From Macrostomum hystrix (taxonomy: Eukaryota; Platyhelminthes; Macrostomidae), in NCBI GenBank assembly GCA_950097015.1, contig CATNEN010000012.1:3403501-3467500 (forward strand): a DNA stretch of 64,000 nt. Direction: 5' to 3'. Shown piece after piece: positions 32,801 to 42,711 of the stretch. The notes beneath the pieces were generated by a model. It saw only the letters and a program-made list of their open reading frames with translations. It searched no databases and was not told the origin of the DNA. Both the position numbers and the translations under genes were made by a program. Position 1 is the stretch's first letter. Each line of letters opens with the position of its first letter.

Positions 32801-35393
32801 AATATGATATGAGTGCGTGTGTCACAGCTGTCAATATGATATGAGTGCGTGTGTCACAGCTGTCAATATGATATGAGTGCTTGTGTCACAGCTGTCAATA
32901 TGATATGAGTGCTTGTGTCACAGCTGTCAATATGATATGAGTGCTTGTGTCACAGCTGTCAATATGATATGAGTGCGTGTGTCACAGCTGTCAATATGAT
33001 ATGAGTGCGTGTGTCAAAGCTGATATGAGCGATTTAGATGATAAAATAACAGGCCTAACAGCAAAACCCACCACCTGCCGCTCCATCAGCATCCTGTGCA
33101 GTTTCCAATCGCGCAAGGCGCACAGGGTGCACGTTCGCGACCGCGACCTATTGAAATACCTCGGCGGTATCGTGACAGTCGCCACCGGGTTCATGGCGGC
33201 CTGGACGGCGGCCACGCTGGATCACAGCCGTCGACTGTCCGGCCAGAGCGGCTGCGGTCAGCGGGTGCTGACTGGCCAGCTGGTGCTGGAGGACGGCCAA
33301 CTCGACGGCGACAGTGAGCTGGGATTCCGCGTATGCGCCATCGGCTACTGGGAGGCTGTGTGCGCCGCTGGTAGGTCAACTGCCAGATGTTTAGTGTTCT
33401 AAAGATGGGTCACCGGGTGCTGCTGACTTGCCAGGACTTGTCTTGTCTCTCCCCCACACGCACACAGGCGAGCTGTTGTTCCTAGCATTCGGCCTGTTCT
33501 ACTGCTACTGCGTTAGGACTGCCCCGTCGGACTGTTCGGAGGTCCGCTGCATCACCGCCGCTCTGGCAATTGAGCTATGCGTGTCCTTTGCCTACCATGT
33601 GGCCAGGTGAGAGAGAGATAAATAGGGACCATAGTTGGGAGAGAAGAACGGTGAAAGGATTCGAGAAAAGGGGATGTCAACTTAAGGCTCAACGTGTTTG
33701 CCTCTCGCATTAAGGTCCCTAAGCTCGATTCCGCGGCGAGGCCACATTTATTTGGGGCGCAGCCGTGGAGAGAAAGAAGACTTTGGGACTTGGCGGAGTA
33801 TGTACACACCTGTGTGAGCGAGTGCCTGCGTACGGTATCTGTGTGCGTGTACGCTCAGGAGTCAGCGAAATGTGCAGAATTGTCTCCTCGCTGGCTGCGT
33901 GTCTACTGTCACCAAATGATGTGCCATTGTCCGCAACGCGTCCTGCAATTTTTATTATGGAGCCCGAGGTCAATCGTCGAACCAAACCGACATGGTCAGG
34001 ACTGGGTTGAGATGTCTCGGCGCTTCAAGTCGACAGAACCGACCAGCTACTGATTTCAGTTGGTTTATTTTGAGGACCGACCTCGGCCTCCATCCTAGAG
34101 CCTTGAGTTGACTTCCATTTTAGGGCTAGAGAAAATAGAAAGAGATCTAAAAAGTCTGGGTCCATTTATCATTTGGAATCATCTGGCTAGACTAAGAAAG
34201 GCAAAGTTTCATTGTACAGTTTTCTACTTCTCCTACTGTAAGATCCGATGAGCCGTCAAAAATGCACTTTTAGGCATTTTGTTAGAACCACGCTTCATCC
34301 GGACTACGTGTACCTGATGTACTTTGGGCGTTGTCACGCTACAGTGACTGTCACCGCCGCTCTCGTCATTGGGCCGCGGGTGAGCCGAACTGAATTTAAA
34401 TCAAATCCGCTTTTTTTACTAAGCTGGCTGATTAAATTCAGCAGACCTTGAAACGGGTCGGCTGATTGAGCCCGTGACTCATATCTAATCACGAGGATTA
34501 AAAAAGATAAAAAACCCTTTACGCTCGTATATGAATATATGCTCGTATTTTCAAGCAAGTACATTTTCAACTCACAATCCGTGACCCCGCAGCTGTGGTA
34601 CGTGCACAGTCCGCCCAGGAATTCAATCAACAGCCGAAGTCTGATGTACTCGCAGGTTGATGCTAATCTAAGCGAGGCCATAAACCCAATGGCAATCGCA
34701 TCAAATGGGGACGTCGAAGTTTTGGAGACCAACCTAAGCGAAATGAATCCTGAGGACATACGCGTAAGGCCTCTGATCGATAAATGGCATGGTGGGCGCG
34801 GTGTTTTGGAAAGTAAAATGAGGTGGTGGGCGCCGTGGTTGGGGATGGAAAATGAGGTTGTTTTTTTTAAGGAAAAATGAGGTGGTGGGTGCGGTGGCTG
34901 AGAAAGGAAAATGTGGTGGTGGGTGCGGCGACTGGGGAAGGAAAATGAGGTGGTGGGCGCGGTGGTTGGGGAAAGAAAATGAGGTGGTGGGTGCGGCGAC
35001 TGGGGAAGGAATATGAGGTGGTGGGCGCGGTGGTTGGGGAAAGAAAATTAGGTGGTGGGTGCGGCGACTGCGGAAGGAAAATGAGGTGGTGGGTGCGGTG
35101 GCTGAGAATGGAAAATGTGGGAGGTGGTGGGTGAAGTGGCTTTATTGATAAGAGCGTAAATTTAGCGCCTTTTAGAAATGCGACTTCATTAAAACAGGAC
35201 CACACTAATACTGTGACAAAACAGTGACAAGACCACACTAACCGTGCATATTTTAACAACTTTGTTTTCTGTAAAGGCGGAGTTGAAGCGGCTGTACACC
35301 CAGCTGGAGATTCTAAAAACTAAAGTTATGCGACGTGAGAACCCGCACATCAGCAAGCGGAAGGGCGGCCGGAAGCAAACTCACAGGCGGTGA
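29846..35393 (+). CDS. GPR158: GPR158/Smog-like orphan class C receptor, 760 aa
   Basis: Ten exons: 29846-30723, 31027-31141, 31795-32115, 32189-32257, 32333-32442, 33102-33370, 33468-33606, 34286-34379, 34593-34763, 35277-35393. All phases agree. A signal peptide (MKLVQLVHLLLFEAFLTASA) precedes a large ectodomain with a Cache-like region (FEDWFKVINEAEGHKALWYS, VFGCYIVLLNG). LDINQC follows, a motif typical of GPR158, then a Cys-rich EGF-like segment (CKCRGFFHHGNF). Seven helices follow, including VVQTFFMTICLLTAGIVFM, PWFREIGFAVTYGTLVVKIY and VRCITAALAIELCVSFAYHV. The cytoplasmic part ends with AELKRLYTQLEILKTKVM and ENPHISKRKGGRK, a signature of GPR158/179. Relatives bind RGS7-Gbeta5 (GPR158) or act in morphogenesis (fly Smog). 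The usual long cytoplasmic tail is missing unless the GGTGAGT at the stop codon is used as a donor. Family placement is strong. Confidence 0.9.
30800..30905. repeat. 24-bp minisatellite in receptor intron 1
   Basis: About 4 units of AGAATCGCAGCTAGAATCGT plus CACC in a 303-bp intron. Confidence 0.85.
31185..31492. repeat. 32-bp minisatellite in receptor intron 2
   Basis: About 10 units with core GAGAGGACAGGTAGACAGAG then GCTGCAGGCA (or ACTGCATGCA). It starts about 45 bp after the donor. Confidence 0.95.
32485..33020. repeat. 32-bp minisatellite in receptor intron 5
   Basis: About 17 nearly identical units, core TGTCACAGCTGTCAATATGA, varying only at gcttgtg/gcgtgtg. It ends about 80 bp before the exon 6 acceptor. 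Confidence 0.96.
33674..33960 (+). mobile_element. SINE family A copy in receptor intron 7
   Basis: Plus-orientation copy: GTTTGCCTCTCGCATTAAGG, then CTCGATTCCGCGGCGAGGCC, then the shared body to AATGATGTGCCATTGTCCGC. The A-box end is eroded. It lies in the intron 33607-34285. Confidence 0.82.
34775..35135. repeat. About 34-bp minisatellite in receptor intron 9
   Basis: About 9 units with core AAATGAGGTGGTGGGTGCGG and variable GACTGGGGAAGG or TGGTTGGGGAAAG ends. It begins 12 bp after the donor of exon 9. Confidence 0.92.
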
Positions 35394-35599
35394 GTTCAAT
35401 TTTACTCTTTTTTGCCTTACCCGTGTGAGCCAAATAGTCACAGGTGATGAGAGTCACAGGTGAAGATAGTCACAGGAACAGGTGGTCACGAAGGCCTGAT
35501 GATAGTGATGATTGTGATGAGTGCATCTAAGCCTAGATATCGCTTAAGAGCAGTGCAGTGGACTCTTTGTTACCGCAGTAGTCTATGCTTTCTATATGA

Positions 35600-35605
35600 A
35601 ATAAA
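35600..35605 (+). promoter_or_regulatory. Polyadenylation signal AATAAA after the receptor stop
   Basis: AATAAA 207 bp after the TGA at 35391-35393, in the context TCTATATGAAATAAA. It supports termination at that stop codon. Confidence 0.55.
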
Positions 35606-35619
35606 AACAAGCTGCTTGT

Positions 35620-35890
35620 GTCAAACCCAGTGACATAGTCTCATAGCGACTGCATGTTAATACCTTAGTGAGCCGCCTAACACAGCCTGCTTTGTAATTC
35701 AGTTTTTATTTTTTATTTAGCATTACTTTTTCTAACATTTGAGTACGGATGCGTTCGCTAATTTTCTTATGAGTACCATTAGATTTTCTACGTGTCATTT
35801 TTTGCCTTAAACTTCTGCTCATACTTATATGGCAAAAAGTGTAAGTCTAGGCTTCCATCTGAGAAACTGAGGATATTGTGCCTAGGAGAT
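35620..35890. other. Spacer, no gene seen
   Basis: AT-rich unique sequence between the receptor 3' end and the 19-bp array. Confidence 0.45.
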
Positions 35891-35894
35891 TCTC

Positions 35895-37685
35895 CCCAGA
35901 TAAGGTATCATCTTTACTTGATAAGATTATCTCTACTTGACAGGATTATCTCTACTTAACAGGATTATCTCTACTTGATATGATTATCTCTACTTGATAG
36001 GATTATCTCTACTTGATATGATTATCTCTACTTGACAGGATTATCTCTACTTGATATGATTATCTCTACTTGATAAGATTATCTCTACTTGACAGGATTA
36101 TCTCTACTTGATAAGATTATCTCTACTTGACAGGATTATCTCTACTTGATAGGATTATCTCTACTTGATATGATTATCTCTACTTGACAGGATTATCTCT
36201 ACTTGATAAGATTATCTCTACTTGACAGGATTATCTCTACTTGATAGGATTATCTCTACTTGATATGATTATCTCTACTTGACAGGATTATCTCTACTTG
36301 ATAAGATTATCTCTACTTGATATGATTATCTCTACTTGACAGGATTATCTCTACTTGATAAGATTATCTCTACTTGACAGGATTATCTCTACTTGATAGG
36401 ATTATCTCTACTTGAGAGGATTATCTCTACTTGATATGATTATCTCTACTTGACAGGATTATCTCTACTTGATAAGATTATCTCTACTTGATAATATTAT
36501 ATCTACTTGATATGATTATCTCTACTTGATAGGATTATCTCTATTTGACAAGATTATCTCTACTTGACAGGATTATCTCTACTTGACAGGATTATCTCTA
36601 CTTGATAAGATTATCTCTACTTGATAAGATTATCTCTACTTGATAAGATCATCTCTAATTGACAGGATTATCTCTACCTGATAAGATTATCTCTACTTGA
36701 CAGGATTATCTCTACTTGATATGATTATCTCTACTTGATAGGATTATCTCTACTTAACAGGATTATCTCTACTTGATATGATTATCTCTACTTGATATGA
36801 TTATCTCTACTTGATAGGATTATCTCTACTTGATATGATTATCTCTACTTGATATGATTATCTCTACTTAACAGGATTATCTCTACCTGATATGATTATC
36901 TCTACTTAATATGATTATCTCTACTTGATATGATTATCTCTACTTGATAGGATTATCTCTACTTGACAGGATTATCTCTACCTGATAAGATTATCTCTAC
37001 TTGATAGGATTATCTCTACTTGATAATATTATATCTACTTGATATGATTATCTCTACTTGATAGGATTATCTCTACTTGACAAGATTATCTCTACTTGAC
37101 AGGATTATCTCTACTTGACAGGATTATCTCTACCTGATAAGATTATCTCTACTTGATAAGATCATCTCTAATTGACAGGATTATCTCTACCTGATAAGAT
37201 TATCTCTACTTGACAGGATTATCTCTACTTGATATGATTATCTCTACTTGATAGGATTATCTCTACTTAACAGGATTATCTCTACTTGATATGATTATCT
37301 CTACTTGATATGATTATCTCTACTTGATAGGATTATCTCTACTTGATATGATTATCTCTACTTGATATGATTATCTCTACTTAACAGGATTATCTCTACT
37401 TGATATGATTATCTCTACTTGATATGATTATCTCTACTTGATATGATTATCTCTACTTGATAGGATTATCTCTACTTGATATGATTATCTCTACTTGACA
37501 GGATTATCTCTACTTGATAGGATTATCTCTACTTGATAGGATTATCTCTACTTGATAGGATTATCTCTACTTGACAGGATTATCTCTACTTGATATGATT
37601 ATCTCTACTTGATATGATTATCTCTACTTGATAGGATTATCTCTCCTTGATAGGATTATATCTACTTGATAGGATTATCGCAACC
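35895..37685. repeat. 19-bp minisatellite, about 94 units, with block duplication
   Basis: Unit GATTATCTCTACTTGATAG, varying at the last six bases (gatag, gatat, gacag, gataa). Rare variants GATAATATTATATCTAC (36490 and 37022) and GATCATCTCTAATTG (36647 and 37160) recur about 530 bp apart in the same order, showing that a block of about 28 units was copied. Confidence 0.96.
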
Positions 37686-37689
37686 TGTT

Positions 37690-38080
37690 GGTCTGTATCT
37701 CCAGCTGAGAGGTAATCTCCACTTTGGGAGATAACTCCACCTGCGAAGCCGAACATCAGCTAGAATATTTATGATATTATATTAGCTTGGTCCCTGGCTA
37801 GTGATATCTAAGGTATTGGTTAAATAATTAATTGATTAACTGAGGTTTTACGATTCGCTGATTCTCGTGCCTACACACAATCTAGCGGGGCGGAGACCGG
37901 AATTCAGGAAAGGAAGGCAGGGCCCAGCTAATCTGGCTCCTTAATCTAGAGATGAGTTAGTACTTGTAACTTGTGAGACGATGGCAGTAGGGAAAGTCTT
38001 GAAACTACCAAACTAGTTGCAGTCTGCCTGACTGGATAGTTTTGCCTGCTAATTTTCTGGTGAGAAGTATTCAAGGACAG
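37690..38080. other. Spacer between arrays, no gene seen
   Basis: Unique sequence with no open frame of note. Confidence 0.45.
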
Positions 38081-38084
38081 ATTA

Positions 38085-38575
38085 GCAAAGACAGCAGTCA
38101 ATAACATTCTAGGTCAGTGGACAGATTAGCAAATACAACAATCAATAACATTCAACGTCAGTGGACAGATTAGCAAATACAACAATCAATAACATTCTAG
38201 GTCAGTGGACAGATTAGCAAATACAACAATCAATAACATTCTAGGTCAGTGGACAGATTAGCAAATGCAACAATCAATAACATTCTAGGTCAGTGGACAG
38301 ATTAGCAAATGCAACAATCAATAACATTCTAGGTCAGTGGACAGATTAGCAAATACAACAATCAATAACATTCTAGGTCAGTGGACAGATTAGCAAATGC
38401 AACAATCAATAACATTCTAGGTCAGTGGACAGATTAGCAAATACAACAATCAATAACATTCTAGGTCAGTGGACAGATTAGCAAATGCAACAATCAATAA
38501 AATTCTAGGTCAGTGGACAGATTAGCAAATACAACAATCAATAACATTCTAGGTCAGTGGACAGATTAGCAAATG
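38085..38575. repeat. 44-bp minisatellite, about 11 units
   Basis: Unit runs GTGGACAGATTAGCAAATAC, ..CAATCAATAACATTCTAG.., GTCA. Variation is nearly limited to atacaac/atgcaac. It is directly followed by a 14-bp array built from part of this unit. Confidence 0.95.
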
Positions 38576-38594
38576 CAAAAGTCACCCACATCTT

Positions 38595-38915
38595 AGGTCA
38601 GTGGACAGTGGTCAGTGGACAGTGGTCAGTGGACAGTGGTCAGTGGACAGTGGTCAGTGGACAGTGGTCAGTGGACAGTGGTCAGTGGTCAATGGACAGT
38701 GGTCAGTGGTCAGTGGACAGTGGTCAGTGGTCAATGGACAGTGGTCAGTGGACAGTGGTCAGTGGACAGTGGTCAGTGAACGGTGGTCAGTGGTCAGTGG
38801 TCAGTGGTCAGTGGTCAGTGGACAGTGGTCAGTGGACAGTGGTCAGTGGACAGTGGTCAGTGGTCAATGGACAGTGGTCAGTGGACAGTGGACAGTGGTC
38901 AGTGGACAGTGGACA
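38595..38915. repeat. 14-bp minisatellite derived from the 44-bp unit
   Basis: Alternating GTCAGTGGACAGTG and GTCAGTG units, about 30 in total. GGTCAGTGGACAG is present once per 44-bp unit of the neighbouring array. Confidence 0.94.
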
Positions 38916-39015
38916 AAAGAGAATTAATTCTGTGCGCAGTTCACGCACTAAGCAGACAGTGAATTCGCTCTCTGAACAGTCTAATGTATTGACCATGAGG
39001 TGGAGCAGAATTTAA
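38910..39015 (+). other. Possible alternative last exon of the GPR158-like gene
   Basis: After an AG at 38908-38909 inside the repeat, a frame codes for 34 residues after the split Arg (GQKRINSVRSSRTKQTVNS...) and stops at 39013-39015. The phase matches a donor at 35390 (AGGCG|GTGAGT). The acceptor lies in repeat sequence and the intron would be 3.5 kb, so this is speculative. Confidence 0.25.
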
Positions 39016-39019
39016 TTAG

Positions 39020-41928
39020 GTAATGCATTCCTGCAGTAGGAAGCAGTTTGACTCTAACTTGCATTATTTTCTTCTAGCATAGTTTATGTGCAGATTTTCA
39101 GTCACTGCGGAGATGAGAACTGCAGAACTGTGAGTAAAAAAAACAATTTTGTCTTCTCACCTCTTTCTCCCGCGAAATGTACTCACAGCGACTGACGAGC
39201 AGACAGAAGGGGCCTATTTGCGAGCCAATCTTCAATGCCCCCTCATTCCACATCTCGATCGTCACCCCGTGCCAATGGTAATTGTGAAAGCAGTGTACTT
39301 TTAACCCGAAAATTTTTGCGCGGCACTGAAAGCTGCACATTCGTCAATAAAAAAATTAGTGAAAGGTTTACTTCTGGAAAACAACGAGTGATTAAAAGTA
39401 AGGATCTGGATTTTCTAGATATTCTAAGAAAGTTGCGATTATACGAAAGTAACGATTACTAGAAAGTAACGCTTTCTAATTCTGGAAAAGTAAAAGAATA
39501 TAACGGTTATGAAAAAGTAACAATCTTGAGAAAGTCACAGTCATAAAGTACACATAGTGGGACATTATCATAGGTAGATATTAACAAAAAATATAAATTT
39601 ATAAAATAAAAAACAGCTATAGCTGTGATAAGTAACTGATAATAATAAGGTAATATTTACTGTAAATTGTTTAATATGCTATATTAACTAATAAGAAAAA
39701 GAAGGGTACAACTAGTGTTTTGTTTTTCACTCTGAACCAAAAGCACGTTAGTTTGCACAAAAAATGTTCTTTTGTCTAAAGTTAAAACTGCATTCAATCG
39801 TGTTTTTTCTTAAAACATACTGTTCGGTTCTTGTTTTTTTACTTTTCTAAATATGTTCTCTGTACCTGTTATCACCCACTAAGCACAGTCGTGTACACAA
39901 AATCACAAAAACAACTGATGCAAAGGATACTAAAAAGTGGGTTGTTGGATTACGTTTTAAGCGAGGAAAACTACTGTCCATAAAAAATTGATCTGCTGAG
40001 TATCGGAATCGTTGCTGTCTTTAAAATATTTAAAGGCTTGTACAATTAGAGTCTCTATCTGATTGGCTGAGGAGGATCGGTCAATGTTTCTATTTTTAGT
40101 AACAAAATGTTTCTATGTTTAGAAACAAAAGTTTTATATTTTTTAAAGGAAACATGCTGCTATTTTTAGAAATAAAGCGTTTCTTTTAAAGGCGTCATTT
40201 TTCATATTAGAAAATCCGATTTTACTGAATCTCAAGCCCAGGTGCTTGGACTAACAGCAGCCAATAGAAATTTGAAGATTATTATATAGTCTTTTTCGAT
40301 TTGTGTGTCTTTGTATTTCAGTCGTCATGGAACAATGAATAGACGAGGCTAGTTATTTCTGAATAGATGCAATGACTCCTCTCCGCTACCTTTGACAGAA
40401 GCCCGTCCTGGAGAGTGCAAAGGTTTGTAATCCCGCTGAGCACTGACTCATGCACTCTGAGCACTCCGTCTATTGTGTATATGGCAGAAATTTTTTATTT
40501 ATATTTTTTGCTTTTTTTAAAGTTAATGATCACAAATGACTGATTTGTTTCGCATGAATTGCCTGATTTGCCTGTATTCATGAATTGCATTGTCACAGAA
40601 ACAATAAAATTAGAAACCATTATAAAAACGCTATTAATTAAAGTTAATTTCGTGGTATGAAAAAATTCTATTAAGATACGCTCGTAGATTGTTCGATTCG
40701 AAACGTTTTCTTAAAACAACTCTAAACTTTATTTGAGTATCATCGTCAGCTGAAAATATGTCTGAAATCAATTATTAAGTGGTCCCAAAAGTACTCCGTT
40801 ATAAAGTGAATGATTATATAAACTTTTAAATTATTGTTTTATATATGTTTTATCATTTATTTATTTAGTCATTATTATTAATTCTATCTAAACCTTAATT
40901 ACGGCACACGAAATTCAATGGAGCAAATATGAACTGAAAGCTTCTGCATTCTTAATTTTTCTCTTCTTCCGGTATTCATTTACGGAGCAAAAAAGCGTTA
41001 GCTGTAGATTAAATAATTATGTAATATTAAAAAGAATAATTAAGTTAGATTATGATCGAGGCCTTGTTTGCACGTCTAGACAGAGTTTTATATTTTGTTC
41101 TACTTAAAAAAATAATAATTTGAGAAAAAAAACTTCAAGTCTACGCAACAAAACACATTGAAGTGCGAATTTAAGCGAAAACTGAAAATATCTTTTGTTT
41201 TATTACTGCTAGAAAAAGTTATTTTTTTTAATATTTCAAAAGCACGAATATAGCACGAATTTTGCTATTTCGCGCACGCTTACGACATGACATGGCCTTG
41301 CAAAACTTGCTCCATTTCAATGAAACTTCGGAAAAGCTTCGAAATGCGAATCATTTTTATGCATTATATTTAAACTAATAAAAGGTTTTGTTTTTCGCTG
41401 CACCCCGCAAGCTGCTTCCGGCATGGCTTCCTTGCCCTTTGGTTGGGGTGCGCTCAAGTACTTTACAATAACTTGCATCAGTTTCTAAAATGCATATTCA
41501 AAAAAATTTCCATTCTGTCGAGCCACACTTTTAATTGACAAATGGACTTGATTTTTGCTTTGCTGCTTATCATTTTGACCTGATAATTTCAGATCCACAA
41601 TCAAGACTCAGTTGAGACACACAGCTACCATTGTATACTACAGCTACACAGCTGTCTTTGCTCACTACCCTCTTCCCTTAATTAACCTTGAAAGTATGAG
41701 ATTTTCATTTCTCTGTCCAAGTTCGGCTATTGTGCCAGTTTATGCACCGACCCCACTGAGTTCCTATGATTGCCAGGTGTTGCACTCGTGCCTCTCGTTT
41801 CCTGGCAAGATTTTATGGGATGGGAAAATTATTAAAAAAGAAACAATTTGATCTTTGCAAATAAAGAACCTATTAACATTCCCTACCATTGTGCAGCTTC
41901 TCACTGCAGCCATTCTACCACAAGCACA

Positions 41929-41959
<31 letters not shown>

Positions 41960-42705
41960 TCAGCAGCAGCAGCAGGTTGCTGTCTCTGTTCACGAGGAGG
42001 AGGTCTCGAAGGTGTCAGAGGACTCGTCGAATTCGGCCGGAGACTGTCCAGAAAATACGGGGAATTAACTATTTAGATTTCCCATTGCGAATGCTGCAAC
42101 ACGCTGGCACAAAAATATCATGAAACTTCGCATGTTCTAAAGTTTTCATTTCTTGCGAGAAATTACAAGCTAAATAAATTTGCTTGAACTTACTGAAAGT
42201 AGCTTTTAAAGTATTTGATATACATTTATCTTTGTTATCATAATTAAATGTGAGTCTGCTGTTTCTAACTTTGTTATATTTTTTAGAATCATGTTGCTTT
42301 TCTGCTTTTTAACTCGCGCATATTGACAGTAAAATGCATCTAGAATTTTTTGACTCCGTGTACTCATATTTTTGTGAATTCTGATTCCAAATAAAAAAGT
42401 TTGTCGAATTAGATGTGCAAAATTTATTTCCGAAAAAACCTAACTATCTGCGCATGCTCGTCGTTTCCTTGTTCTTGCTGCGCGACAAACAAGCAATGCC
42501 AAGTAATTTGCCAAGTTGGCTTTGCACAATGAAACTGCACAGAAATTAGTTGGACCTTCCCGCGCTGTACAATTGATGCATTGTCTATTTTGGGGGGCAT
42601 GTGTACTCAGAGTTAGATTTAATGCATCTGCCGACGGATAGTAACTAGTCTAAGAGATAAACACAACACTACACACTACACTCAGCAGCTAATCAAACTG
42701 ACAAA
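39020..42705. other. 3.7-kb AT-rich region, no gene seen
   Basis: AT-rich, non-repetitive, with many short frames. A (GCA)n-containing frame at 41855-42076 begins at TTG, not ATG. No domain, RNA gene or transposon end is recognised. It may hold regulatory DNA for the fibrinogen-related gene. Confidence 0.5.
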
Positions 42706-42711
42706 GCAGCC

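Noticed and set aside
39098-39340. 80-residue minus-strand frame
   Set aside because: No domain, no signal peptide and no splice-compatible neighbours; probably chance.
41855-42076. 73-residue frame with an Ala run and a secretion-like N-terminus
   Set aside because: Its first codon is TTG, the Ala run is a (GCA)n microsatellite, and no splice partner was found.
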